In this document: positions 13,521 through 26,500 of the stretch, one piece after another | Numbering within the stretch: position 1 is the stretch's first letter | Layout of the letters: each line of letters starts with the position of its first letter | NCBI GenBank assembly: GCA_038380795.1 | Contig: CM076259.1 | Span: 72,613,948 to 72,677,947, forward strand | Length of the DNA stretch: 64,000 bases | From: Pyrocephalus nanus | Lineage: Eukaryota > Chordata > Aves > Passeriformes > Tyrannidae | Reading direction: 5' to 3' | Translations under genes and position numbers: made by a program | The notes under the pieces: generated by a model | Database searches by the model: none | What the model saw: the letters and a program-made list of their open reading frames with translations, nothing else | What the model was told of the DNA's origin: nothing

Positions 13521-14160
13521 GTCTGAATCTTCTACATTCCTGTCCAAAAATACTGATCTATTGATTAATTTTATTTTTCAAAAGCAAAAGGAAAATCAGT
13601 AACTTTGTTTGATCCTACTACTTGTCAGATAAGATTAGATCACATGCAGACTCTGAACATTATTAGAGTCAAAATGACCTCAGAATTATCCTATCAAAAT
13701 TCCTAGGATCAAACCGTAATCCTAACAGTAGTTGTTATATCCAAATAAAAAAAGGAATTGAATCAGCAGACCTAAGTTGTTATAAAGGGTACTAGACTAC
13801 ATCAAAGCAGATAACAAAATGGCTGTGCTGACTGTCCACCATAAGAAAGTAAACTTATAATTTTTAAAACAATTAAATATATTTTTCACTGTTAGTATAG
13901 TATACAAACTCAACAGGGATAGTTATGATTTAAATATGTACCTTTAAATGTAGTCTTTTTTATTAAACTTTCACAGTATCTTGGGCTCCTGTAACTCTCA
14001 GATGTTATCTTTAAAATTATGGTAATAATAATAAAAAATAAAAAAGTAAAATTGAAATGCCAAGAACACCTTGACAATATAGATGTCGTGTATTAATAGT
14101 GCTAGTAGAAGATAGAAATAATAAGTTAACAGCAATATATCTGAAAACTTGAACAAAACC

Positions 14161-14186
14161 TGTTTATTAGTTTCTAGTAAATTCAT
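14161..14186 (+). repeat. Direct repeat copy 2, 26 bp
   Basis: Perfect copy of 13495-13520 in the same orientation, with start points 666 bp apart. The intervening 640 bp shows no transposon coding sequence or obvious terminal inverted repeats. Confidence 0.9.
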
Positions 14187-14258
14187 TAAAATAAAACATT
14201 GTTTGTATTGAATCCAACTGTTTATTTTAGGTGAAGATTTGGAACTGCTGAGAAGTAG

Positions 14259-14306
14259 TCCTTCATGTGAACTGTCCTTCATGAGAACTGCCCTTCATGT
14301 GATAAG
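14259..14306 (+). repeat. Three-copy 16-bp tandem repeat
   Basis: The units are TCCTTCATGTGAACTG, TCCTTCATGAGAACTG and CCCTTCATGTGATAAG at 14259, 14275 and 14291. The first two differ at one base and the third is more diverged. This is a small minisatellite seed. Confidence 0.9.
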
Positions 14307-14802
14307 AAGGTTCTAAATCACAAAGCATTAGGTGAGAGAAGGGGTAGGTTTAAAACCCTAGGACTCAATTCAGTTGTTAAAACATAGATGTCTCAATCAA
14401 CTTGAGATTTCTTGGCTGGAACCCAGCTGGCTTCAACTTGCTACTTCAGGAAGACTGAAGGTTGTCTAAGAGGTATTGTACCATAACTTCCACACTCTGG
14501 CAGGTTACAGTAGCATTACTTACCCAGGTGAGTACTAGGCATCTGTCACAAAAGACCCTTCTGGAAGAGTAGTTCCTAGGTAACATTTGTCAGCTCCATA
14601 TTCTGGAAAGCTCTCGAGTGCATAAAAGTGGATGGATGTCAGTCCTTGGTCAACAAAATTGCCCCCTATATTTATGAGGTGTAATTTGGAGTAAATCAAT
14701 CCAATCTTTTTATTTTTTGAAAAGGGCCTTTTACAGAGCACAGTACATCTCACCTATTCACTATACCTTCAGTAGAAGTAGAAAATTGTTTTTTCCATCA
14801 GT

Positions 14803-14869
14803 TACTGAATATTCTGAGTTGGAAGGAACCCACATGAATCACCAAGTACAACTCTTAGAGGAATAGACA
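14803..14869 (-). mobile_element. CR1: CR1 LINE 3'-terminal scrap
   Basis: The + strand reads 'actgaatattctgagttgg', then 'aaggaacccacatgaatcacc'. This is the complement of the CR1 3' end of the 'GATCCTTGTGGGTCCCTTCCAACT' type, also seen at 59776-59851 and 40764. Only the last 60-70 bp is present. Confidence 0.85.
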
Positions 14870-17800
14870 GAACTCAAATATGAACTACAGATACATTGTT
14901 CCTCTACACATTAATCACCAGAAGCTTGTTGCAGTAGACATCTGTACAGCACATCTTAGCAACAAGGCTTCACAAATGTGAAGTGACAGTACCTGTCCTC
15001 TAAATGCAGTCAGAAGAATCTCATATATATTAGCCCCCCTTTCTGTCAAGGACTCACTCAGGCTTTGGAAATCTAAGGGCACTCCTGATGTGATACCATG
15101 ACCTTTCCATGTTGAGGGAATACACAAATACAAAGCCTTCTTAATCAAAGTATGTTTGAGCTACCAAACCAGTATGTAGTTAAATTTCCTTCTACACAAG
15201 TTATGTTTCAATACCAAAACAATGTTATAAGTTTTTTTCACCCAAAACAAGGAAAGCAAAAATTTGACTGTAGTCAGGCAATTACAGTCACATAGCAGTA
15301 AGAAGTCTTTTATAGTTTTGGTTTTTTTTTTAATAGTTTTTTTTTGTTTTTTTTTCCTAGAGAAGTCTTTTAAGGGGAAAGGAAAGAACAGATTTTCCTC
15401 TTCCTTGTGCTTTCAAATTATTTATAGCCTAGAGTTGGAGTATATCTGTTATCAAGTTCATTTTTTAATAACATTACAAAATACAGTAGTAGAATGTAGA
15501 GAAGGAAACTGAAGAGCATACTTGTGAGAAGATATAAAGGGTCATATGTAATGGCCCATGTATCTGGTTGCCTAACTTATTCTTGAAAATCTTTGAAGAG
15601 TGAGATTTTACTAATTTCCTAGGTACTCTATAGTCCTAATTACATTCTCATTCAGAAGCTTTGGTTTTCTTTAGTATCAAACTTTAATCTGCATATAAGT
15701 ACAATATTTTGTTGTCTCAGTTCACAAGAACCTTTTATAGCCTTTCCATTTTTTTTAAAAAATCCCATGTTTTCACTTCATTATTTTTTGCCTTTTTTTG
15801 CTACTTTCCTCCTTTTATAACTCCTGTCCAACAAATTATAGTCCATCAATTATTCATCATGAATGTGGCTTTCTAAAATCCTGATAATTCTTTTGCTTCT
15901 GCTTAGGACTCAGCAATTTGCTAGAATCTCTTTATAATGTACAGCTGAAATTTCATGTTATATATATAATATTACAACTAAGTATATATATTTATCATGT
16001 AAATATTTTACTATTAAACTCTCTAATTGAAATTATTAATAATGTTAAAATAAGATTATTTCTTGTATTTTGCATTTACATGGCATTTTGACTCTTTCAA
16101 TTTGAGGTCTACTAGCATCCAGAAATGTAAATTCCTTTGGCCACCATGTTTCCTATTATTTATGAAACGTCTTATCAGATATAATACCTTTCCTTTGTCA
16201 TTATTGATTTTATTTTTGTCCCTTCTTTGAGTTATGATACCATCACTTAAAAGTGCTTTCCATTTCTTTTGCAGTTTTTTGCCACCATTTGTCATCATCA
16301 AATCTTCTCTCATTCTTCTGTGGAAAGTGTTTAGTGAAAGTATTTTAGAGAATTCAGCCTGGTTCCCATTATGTAAATATTGGTGCATAATTTAAATATA
16401 AACAGGTATAATGTCATGTGCTTCTAGAATTTCCTTTTCTGAACAGACAAGGTGAAATTAGAAACAAGCGAGTCTAAATACTGGACATTATCAGAGCCTA
16501 TGCTCACATAGAGAGCAGAGTTCCTTGAACAACTCAGTGAGGATGGGATAGCCTAGTAAGTTACACAGATAACTTTATTCTTGTACCTGATCGCATTATG
16601 CACACCAGGCAGTAGTACTCACAAGAAATACCTTCCAGCAGGACACCAAACAAGATTTATCTCCCTAAATAATAAAGAGTATAGTCAGGGTCTATTACAA
16701 GTAAAGGACAGTTATGATTCTTGGGCATTACAAATGTCCAGCACAAGCAGACACTTACTGGCATGATTCTCCATGGATCTTATTAGCCCTGTACTTTACT
16801 TTCATGGTGAAATGCAAGTAATAAACTCTAAATGTCTATATAGGACTATCTTTCTTGTAGAGTAGCTGTAATTCCATCAGTTTTAAGTTCTCAGTGAATA
16901 TTTCTGTCAAACATAGAAGAATTAGTCTATTATTATTTAATTACAATATTCTACTCTTAACATTAATTTGAAAGGGACTATAATAGAAAGTTTAAGTACA
17001 TATCCATTTTCTCATACACATACAGGTAAATGTGTTTATATACACCATTTTTGCCTTGCCTTGCCTTGCTTTGCCTCCCTTCTCCTTCCTCCTTGCCCCT
17101 TTCATTTCCTGTCCTGTCCTGTCTTCTCCTCATCTCTTCTCTCCTCTTTTTCTGTTACACATTTGAAATCTATGTTATATAAAAATACCTCGAAATAACA
17201 AGAATTTTCTGTACTTTATTATGTCTTTCCACAATGCAATAAGTAACAAGGAATACAATAACAAGGACTTAATTCTACTTTTATTTTTATATACAGAAAA
17301 CTTTACTCTCTGCCCAACTCAGGTGAAAACTCCTTGCAATCTAAATTCTCTATGGGTAATATACGTAGTATATAGTCACATAGAAATATGTGAGTTTGGC
17401 TCATCATCTTGTATATTTTTAATTAAGTCCAGCAGTGAGGATTCATGCTAGTGAGACTAAAATTTCAATAGATATTGGAGTTACTCTATGTGAACTATTT
17501 AGTATTGATACTAGACATGATGATGATGATGACTTCATACCAAAGCCATGTCAATATGGAAAACCATGCAGATATTGATATGTTATTGATTCAACTTAAT
17601 ATAACTCTATTCACTTGTTTGACCAAAATGTGTATGACTTTGATTTTTTTTTTCAAGAAATAAATAGATGGGCATAGTGATAATTTAAAGATGTGAATGT
17701 CTCAATGAAAAAGAAAAAAAGGGATATAAAACCCAAAATAACCACAAAATTATAGATATGGTAAGAGGAAGGACACCCCAGCAATTTTATATGTTTTTCT

Positions 17801-18371
17801 CATAACTGTCCTTACATAAAAAGACATTTAAGATGTCAGGTGCCAGATATTTTCAGTTCCTTGCTACACTGAAAACCTCAGTTATTTGTGGCTGCAACCT
17901 CGGAATTAATCCTTCAGCAATTTAAAGGCACAACACATGTGCTTTTCGTTTGTTTAGCATTTTTTTTCCAGCTTACAGACATGCAAGGCAAACGGAGAGA
18001 AACTTTCTTTCCCTTGCACACATGTGCAGATGCACTTGAGATACTCATCATAACTGAAAATCCTTTGACTTGTTTCACATTATAAGCATGTGCCAAAAAT
18101 AAAAGGTCAAATGTCATAAACTGCATTCTCAGATCTCAGAGGTGGAGCAGAGTGTACTTTCTGTAAGGAGGTACATGAAGCATCTTGTTTAGACTGTTGC
18201 AAAGAAAAAAGATGCTTGCAGGGGTAAGTGTCCAGGTAAACATTGATGGATATGCCCTTTGATTGAAGTTAAGTCCTACATATTTTATTATTTGGGTAGA
18301 AAAATAAAAAAATAAAGGAAGAATCACCTGGAGAGTAAGTGGTTCTATGTAATGATAGAAGTAGTAACAGA
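14870..18371. other. AT-rich noncoding DNA, no gene seen
   Basis: Contains T-rich runs at 15318-15356 and a pyrimidine tract (listed separately). The 110-codon minus frame at 16056-16388 is lysine- and asparagine-rich, has no recognisable domain and has no coding-like composition. No RNA gene is visible. Confidence 0.55.
17051..17152. repeat. Polypyrimidine tract with TTGCC and CCTGT pentamers
   Basis: About 100 bases nearly free of A. It begins with tandem TTGCC units (17051 onward), passes through mixed CT-rich sequence and contains three CCTGT-like units near 17108-17122. Mirror-symmetric pyrimidine tracts of this kind can adopt triplex structure; here that is inference only. Confidence 0.75.
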
Positions 18372-19425
18372 TGCCAGGTACCCACCAAAGGTGCTCTATC
18401 ACTCACCTCTTCAACTGGAGAGAGGAAAGAAAATATAACAAAGGGTTCATAGCTTGAGGTAAGAACTAGGAGAGATCACTTACCATCACAGGCAAAACAG
18501 ACTCAAAGTGGGGATATTAATTGAATTTATTACTAACAGAATCAGAGCAGGAGACTGAGAAGTAAAATAAACCTTAGAAAAACACCTTCCCCAGACTCCT
18601 CCCTCCTCCCCAAGTTCTACCTCCTCCTCTGTGCCAACAGAGCAGGGGGGACGCAGAATGGGGATTCCTGTCAGTTGTTGTTTCTGCTGCTGCTCAGAGA
18701 GAGGAGTCCTTCCCCTGCTTCTCATGGGGTTCCTCCCACAGGAGACAGTCCTTCACTAACTCCTCCAATGTGATTCCATCACATGGCACCAGCTCTTCAC
18801 AAACTGCTGCAACATAGGTCACTTTTCCATGGGGTTCAGTCCTTCAGGAACAAGCTGCTCCAGCATGGGTCCCCCACAGGGTAATAAGTCCTAGCAGGGA
18901 AACATGCTCCAGTGTGGGGTCCTCTCTCCACATGTCCACAGGTCCCTGTCAGGACCCTGCTCCAGCATGGGCCTCCCATGAGATCACTGCTTCCTTCAGG
19001 CATCCACCTGTCTTGGCATGGGTCCCCTGCACAGGCTGCAGATGGATCTCTGCACTTCTGTGGTCCTCCATGGGCTGTGGAGGCACATCCTACCTCACCA
19101 TGATCTGCACCATGGGCTGCAGTGGAACCTCAGCTCCGCTGCCTGAAGCACTTCCTACCCCTTCTTCCCCACTGACCTTGGTGGCTGCAGAGTTGTTCAC
19201 ATGGTTGGTGTTATTCTGCTCTTCTCTGGCTGAACAGTAATTTTTTTTCTTAAATATGTTATCACAGAGGTGTTACTATAATTCCTGATTGCCTCGGCCT
19301 TGGTCAACAGCAGGTCCATCCCAGAGCCAATTGGCATTGGCTCAATGATACATTGGGGAAGCTTCCGGCAGCTTCTCACAGAAGCCACCCCTGTTAACTC
19401 TGCCTGCTACCAAAACCTGGCCACA
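18372..19425 (-). mobile_element. Solo LTR of an avian endogenous retrovirus
   Basis: On the minus strand the element starts TGTGGCCAGGTTTTGGTAGC at 19425, which I recognise as the 5' end of a bird ERV LTR type. It continues through 'GGTGGCTTCTGTGAGAAGCT', a TATA-like ATATTTAAG (complement of 19250-19258) and a long GC-rich U3/R segment with repeated 'ctccatgggctg'-type phrases. An AATAAA signal follows (complement of 18526-18531), then a U5 containing 'GGTGGGTACCTGGCA'. It ends in CA at 18372. No gag, pol or env sequence adjoins it, so it is a solo LTR left by LTR-LTR recombination. A clean target duplication is not evident; 'tctgt' on the minus strand occurs at or near both edges. The exact low-coordinate end is inferred. 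Confidence 0.88.
18526..18531 (-). promoter_or_regulatory. LTR polyadenylation signal (AATAAA)
   Basis: TTTATT on the + strand gives AATAAA on the strand of the solo LTR. It sits about 155 bp before the LTR 3' end, where the R/U5 boundary of such LTRs is expected. Confidence 0.6.
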
Positions 19426-21640
19426 GAAACCCAGTAGCTGAATTCTAAAATTTGAAGTAAATAAAGGAGGTTTATTTCCTTTTTAGGAAAAATAGATAAA
19501 GGGTGAGACAAATTTAAAATCGTAACTATCCTAGGCACTTTTATTAAAGTAAGTCTTTAGACTGTTTCACATTTTACTCAGTACAATATATAAGGGACTG
19601 TTTACAGTGAAATTTTCAAGGGAGAAAACCAGAACAAGAGTTTTAGGGGTGAATCAATTTATAAAGGACAGAATAAATAAATTAGTGGACTATAACCTAT
19701 CAAATATAAATTCTTAAAATAGGTGGAAGAGTGGGAGTGGAGATACAGTCCAGGTCACTTGAACCATCCAAGTGGGGAACTATGTAGACAATGGAGATTC
19801 TTAGCTCCAGTCAAGACTTGAAGTGGAAACATCTGTTTGAGAAAATTTATGTATTCATACTTCCTCCAGATGCTTATCCAGTTAATTTTGGCAATTATTT
19901 GTTTTCCTTTTTGCTTTACCTGACATCTTAACATAAAAAGAAAAGTTCACATATTATACTAATGCTGGGAGAAGCCTGCATCTAACATTATAGATGGACA
20001 TGGGCTATATTCCAGAGGAGCATTTTATGTTACTTTATAAATAGATTTGAAGTGAAAGCCAAAATAAAACAGTGATGGAATGCAGGACTGGCTCCTCAAA
20101 TCTTTCTCAGATTTGCAGTCATTGCTAGGTGAGCACAAGGCTTCTTTCCCAGTTTTCAGAAAAATTTGGAGTGCTTATTGGGAACAGTTTCTGGCACATA
20201 ATAGTTCCCACACCATGCCTAAGGAAATTTACCTGATAACCTTTTAAATCTTTTGAGTTTTTCCTCAAAATACTCAGTTCACAGTAAGTTCATAATTTCT
20301 TCAGGCCGTGCCCACTCTGATATCATTCAGTATTATGCTTTCACTCATCATGATGATAATGGCTGGTGCACACTTGATCAGGTGCAGTTGTTGAACATAG
20401 TAATTGAATGTGAAATTTTTGCATGTACATCATTGGGTAATATTTATTGGATGTCTTATAAACTATTATCTACTAATGTTTTCAACTAAGCTCTACATAA
20501 ATTAATAAATTAAAAGCTGCAGAGCAAGATGTGAAAGAGGAAGGAAGGAAGGGTGATTCACACATCAGTGATGATTGTATCCCTAGAGAAACCTGACAAA
20601 ACAGATGCAGCAGTGATCCAGCTGAGTTGGCGATTGCAGTTGCAAGGCAGTGAGGATAAGAGCATTTGAAAAGTCAAGGATAGTAGTGTTTACACCATAG
20701 CCTTGGAGTAGGTAAATGAAAGGTTACAAAGATACAAGTGAAAGGAAGCCTGTGAAGTAAAACAAATGAATATCAGATTACGCAAGGGAATATAACACAA
20801 GACTGAACAACAAGGAACTGACTGCAAATAGTGCATTAGTTTTCCTTACGTAAGATAGAAGTATTATCCCTAATTTATGTTTATAATGAATGTAACATTT
20901 AAAGTGCTAACTTCAAAGAACTTTCAGTCTGCTCAGACAACTTGGACATTTAGTACATGCTTGAATCTGGAACAAAATTTAACAACTGATTCTTACACCG
21001 CAACAGTTATGACTGTCAAATCCCTTCAAGAGGCGTTATTGTTTTTTAGACTTCATAAATGATACATACATGGATGCATGTTGAAAAAATACAGTCCTTA
21101 CATAAATGTTGCATGTGGCTGGCATTTACTTCTTTGTACAAGCTTCATTTCTATAAGCCCTTGAGTTTCATAGTCCCAGTTTTGAAGAATATACAAACTT
21201 GCCCAAAATGTGTAGTTTTCATGGAGGTGTTACACCTCTTACAGACAAGATTCCTTCATTTCCAGAACGGAATCCCCGACAGTTTTTCAAGTTGAACGTG
21301 CCTAAACATATCAGAATGACCAAAAACATTACAAAGTTAAGGCTTTTTCCGGTCATAGCAAGGAGGAAATATCTGTACAAAGTTTAAGATGGCTGATAAT
21401 GCTGGATGGTTCTCATGGTAATAACAATTTAGTTGTCACAAGGGTTTATATTCAAGATGGTTAAAACAGTGAAGTCAAGGAACAATGAAGTTCTATCAGT
21501 TTTAACAGCAGGAAAATATAAGTAAATTGACCTAGATATTTCAAACATGAACTAAGGATATAATAAGGAGCACCTTTTGTGAGTTGCAAAGTTTACAAAA
21601 ACATAGGGTGGATAAGAAACAACAGAAATAAACTATCCTC

Positions 21641-21661
21641 TTTTTTTTTTTTTTTTTTTTT
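21641..21661. repeat. T(21) homopolymer
   Basis: Twenty-one consecutive T. It lies about 370 bp from an A(24) run at 22027 and is complementary to it. Confidence 0.95.
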
Positions 21662-22026
21662 GCTAACAGGAATGAGTTAATAGAGAATTTGACAACAGAA
21701 GGCAAATCCAGTAAGAGTAACTGTGGAATTTACGAACCTTAAAATGAGGAGAAGGAATATTAGTAAATATAAAACACTTGTCCTAAAGACAAGTCATATC
21801 TAAACTCAGGAAATAACAACAGAAATGACATGGGAATTAAGTGTAAGGTAAAAAATTTTTAGAGAGCTGTCTTACATAAACAATACTTGAAGAAAAAGCA
21901 TAAAACCCAATCATCCATAAACTAGCAACTTGATTAAGTCAAAATAGATGAGGGAGAGTTGAAAACAGTGAAAAGGGAGATAAACTAGTGTTAGAAAATA
22001 AAAAATTGCGTCACCATACAAGGAGT

Positions 22027-22050
22027 AAAAAAAAAAAAAAAAAAAAAAAA
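22027..22050. repeat. A(24) homopolymer followed by (GAAA)n
   Basis: Twenty-four consecutive A followed by GAAAGAAAGA. The upstream sequence shows no spliced-gene or SINE character, so there is no support for a processed pseudogene tail. Confidence 0.95.
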
Positions 22051-23504
22051 GAAAGAAAGATAAAATGAGACAGCATCTGTAAGAAATGGTTATATAAATA
22101 CAGTCTAGTTTTCCTACACAATGTTCCCCATAAATGGATATACACAGACATTCACACACACTTTTCTTACACTGTCTCTTCCCCATGACAACTTTTCTTC
22201 TTTTGGGTCTTGAATCATTTCAAATTCAGTAAGTTTCAGAGTATGCCAGCAAATTATATCATATGTTCAGTTGTCTCTTCCTATTAAGTACTTCTGGTTG
22301 AAGGCTGAACTACCTTGTCATACCCTACATTATGCTGAAAAAAAGTTATTCTTTGGCAAAGGCACACATCAGTATCCCAGTAATATATATAAAGGATGCA
22401 CATCCATATAGTTCTTAGTTAATGTAAGATTGCTCTGTTTAATTGGTTCCATTAGGATATGCAAACTATGTAAAGATTGAAAAGGTTAAAAAATGGTTTC
22501 AGTAGTATAGGAACAAAAACTGACAATTCATTTAATTTGAGATTTTCATTATGTGCGTGAACAGCTGCCTTTGTCATCTAAACTTTCCTGTCAGTGGAGA
22601 AATACAGGCATTTCTAGAGTGGATTGACCAGCTCGGTATACATCTACTTTTTATCAAGTGAAAATTACTTTTTCTTCTGACAAGGAATTATAGATGTGAC
22701 CCGGGGAATAAATCATTATGTAAATATCTACAGTATCAGATGAATCCCTCTCTAAGCCTGGAAATCAGGAATGTTTATGTGTGTAGAGATTATGCTTATT
22801 AAATGTTCTGCTGACAGAATATAACCCACCCAGCAAAACCAATAAGTTTTGATTCTGATTTGGCAGCATAAATAGAATGCTAAAATATATTTTCAGTGCG
22901 TCTTCATGTTTTGCACAATGAATCTATGCTTTATTGATCAAGATAGTAGATTTTGAATGGAACATTGTGCCAGATTATTATTGGTAAAAAATATCACTCA
23001 CTTCTCAGCTATATTTAAAAGTGTTGCAAAACAAAACAAATGCTACTTAGATGTGTATGGAGGGAATAGTATTACTAAAATTTTCCATACTCCTCTAGGA
23101 GTCATTGTGACAGAATAATTATTCTGGTTTGTTTGGCATAATACATACCAAGAAATTATAAGTCAGATAACAATAGTTTACTTCAGATACAGTTAACTTG
23201 AATATTTATTTGACAAAGATTGACTAAAACTAATAAAGATTTAATTTCCCTTTTAAAAGGTTGCAAACTATAATTATAAATAAGAACCCATGAAATGTTA
23301 TAGTACAAAAAAAAACCAAACCCCAAAACATTTACTCCAGAATAAATTATTTATGTTTTACAACAACTACTATATCTATTTATCTATTACCTATTGCTGT
23401 CTTCATCTTCCTATTGATTACCGTTTTGTAAAGTTTTACAAAGTCTTGAAAAAATTTCTAATTATGGATTAATTTCCTAATTATTGAATAAAATACACCA
23501 CCAC

Positions 23505-23521
23505 TTTTTTTTTTTTTTTTT
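23505..23521. repeat. T(17) homopolymer
   Basis: Seventeen consecutive T with no recognisable element beside it. Confidence 0.9.
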
Positions 23522-26500
23522 GCTTTAAGTAAGCAAAATATGTCCATTTTAGTTTTAAATTTTAGTAAAATATATTACAAATTCAATCATTTACAGTGAA
23601 AAAATAGTATATTCTGTACAAAGTCAGTTTGCTCTTTAACTAAAATAGTATTTCAGGTTTTCTGCATGCTTTCAAAACCCTAAAAAAAACCACAAGATAA
23701 AACCGAAAAATAAAAAATGTAACAAGGATGTCTAAATGATTGTAGGCTAACTGCATAAAGAAACTACAGAATGAATTGCAACACAGTTGCAGTTCTGTCC
23801 TTGCTGTCCTTTTGGACTAGATGGAAAGAGTGACTTCCTCACAAAATCTTTTGGAGACTCATACACCATTCCTCTATGAGTCAAAATTAGAAATGGAAGT
23901 CGGAGCCATTCTTAGTTTTCAGAAATAATATCCAAAGTAGTATTAAAACCAAAAATCTCTAGGAAAAAAACAATACATGGAGAGATGGTAATGCTTTGGT
24001 TCTTATGCATAAATATACTAGGAAATATGTAGATAATTTTAAAACAAAACAAAACAAAAAAGTTGCTTTCAGAAAATTAGAGAAAAGTCTAGTTTAGAAG
24101 GTACCTCTAGCGACCTTCTGTCCCAGCCTTCTGTTTTAAGCAAGACCTCAGCTTGTCTTGCCCATGATGTGGTTCTGTTACCTAAGCAGCTGATTTTTTT
24201 TTAAATTCATTCAGCTCTTGATCTTTCTTTAGTTTACCTAAAGAAGTCTCAGTTATTTGATGCAAACCTTTTTTTTGTCCTTTTTTTTCTTTCTACCACA
24301 CTGCAGTGTCCTATGCGCCTTGCTGAAGAGCTGAAGAACATTTTTAGCCTTGAACAGACCAATTTGGCAGAGAATTTTCAGAACATGAAAAGCAAAGACA
24401 AGTTGGAAACAATAATGATGTCCCATATTTACCCAGCACATATGCAGATGGAATTGGCTTGCAATTTTTGTCTTGTTTTGGTCAAGTCAAAGAGAAATAA
24501 TGCTTACCTAAATCAATTTAATTAAACTTTGCTATTTGTCCTTCTGTTTTCTTTAAATTGCAATGTCCAAGTGATGTCATCAATTAATTCATTGCATTTG
24601 TACCATAATACATTCATTTTCATTAACCTGTTTGAAGAAGAGTAATAATAAAAATAGTTACACATTCAATAGAAAAATTTTCCCTGTAGTGTTAGTTAAT
24701 CAACAGCTGCACTTTCCAAACTTGTTCTCATCCAGATTATACTAAGGAATTTAAAAAAATGCTTGCTCTAAATGACTACTAGTCATATATGACTCTTATA
24801 TTTAAGTTTCTTCACTGAATATTATTTATAAACTTGTTTTAGCAGTTGTAAGAGAGTTGTATTTCCATTTGTATTTTGATCTAGGATTAAAAAATGCAAC
24901 TCCTTTAAATTTTGGAACTTGTCCAAAGAAGTTAATATTAATATGTGTTTCTACAAATCAATCCAAATATTATTACAAATTATGTCCAAGATGATCTCAA
25001 AGCCTTGCGTAAATGTTTCTTCTATTTCCTGAATATTTGCCTCATTTCCAACTTACAATTTGCTACAATATCTACAGAATGGCATGTGCTATTAGTGTTA
25101 CCTTTTGGTCTTCCAGGTAAAGTAGACTGATTAATTTAATACAGTCATCTTCAACATACTTCACAATGTTAATGTAATATGCAATTTAATTGTCTAAATG
25201 AACTACCTTTTAATGTAAAACTAGTGAAAAAGGATGAATTTTCTAAATAATTTATATGTTCTAAGTGGACCATGCCAATAGCTGTGTTAAAAAAGCTGCC
25301 CAGATGAAAGGGACCTGAGTATATAGCACCTGAGCATGCTACTTTCTTGTATGGAGTATCTGAATAAGCTAAATATTCCAGATGGCTGAAGGGTAAACAA
25401 AAGAGCTATTAACATCTTGATTCATACTGTTGACATGATGGTAGTTACTGTATTCAACTGGGGATGGTAATAAAGTTTTCTGAATATTTCACAGTCAAGG
25501 ACTTTGTGTTCGACTGTCCAATGAATACTAATATCTGAAGGCTTTTAGACTACAATAAATTCTTTACAATATACCTGCTTTACTTCCAGGTATAATTTAT
25601 ACAGATAAGGAAGGTTTGTGTGTCATATTTGCAAATTAAATATCATTACCTATTTAGAAGTGTAAATAATATAATGCCAATGATACATATCAACTATTAC
25701 ATCAACTATTAAAATAATTACTTTATCAGGATACTTATATGTTCCAGCTTTCTTTCTTGAGAACAAAACTATGAAAGACTTCAAGAGAACTTAATTTTCA
25801 GTAACTGCAGTGAAATTCTTCAGAGAAATAATCAAGTTGAATCAAACTAAAAAACAATATCCCTGAGCCAGAGGCAAATATTGTGAAATTTACCTTTCTG
25901 CAACAGAGTATGAGAGAATATGCTGCAGTGAAAGACAGGTCTATTAATCCTTTTCAGATAACATAGTCTGTTTAGCTTGCAGTATGCTTCTACACTTTGT
26001 GAATTCCATTGTAATTCTTTCAGAATCAAAATGGGGATGTTTTTCAAAGCATGAGTGTAAATATATTTCTAAAACTGTCTTTCATTCACAGTGTTTTTCA
26101 TGCTATCATTAACTGTAAAATATAAAGTGCTCTTTCCATGGGATTTAAGTTGACATCAGATATCTTTTCTCACAAATCCTTTGTTTTCATTCCACAGCAA
26201 TGCAAACAGAAATTACCCTAAACTGTAGAGGGATGATGACAATAAAAGACAAACAATTTCATCATCTTTATACTTGCTTTTGACACTTGCTTATTTTTTA
26301 CAAAATAAATTCAAAGTAGTAAATAATGATTTTATTTTTAAACCAACTGAATACTTAATTTTCTCCCTTAAAAGTAACCAAAATAAAAAAAAATAAATAA
26401 TAGAGAACATGAACTTTGGCTATTTTTATTTTTGAACATTCTCAATATTATTACCATTGAGCAATTTGAATACTTAAACATTTGAAATATCACTGCCAAA

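Larger units (their letters stand above)
10233..14802. other. AT-rich noncoding DNA, no gene seen
   Basis: No recognisable exon or RNA gene. Frames at 10917-11105 and 11710-11910 (+) and 14535-14753 (-) are short and unrecognised. The stretch holds a 26-bp dispersed direct repeat (13495 and 14161) and a 16-bp tandem triplication (14259), listed separately. Short CA and A runs lie near 11948 and 12338. Confidence 0.55.

Noticed and set aside
16056..16388. 110-codon lysine/asparagine-rich minus-strand frame
   Set aside because: No recognisable motif, no splice or promoter context, and the composition expected of a stop-poor frame in T-rich DNA.
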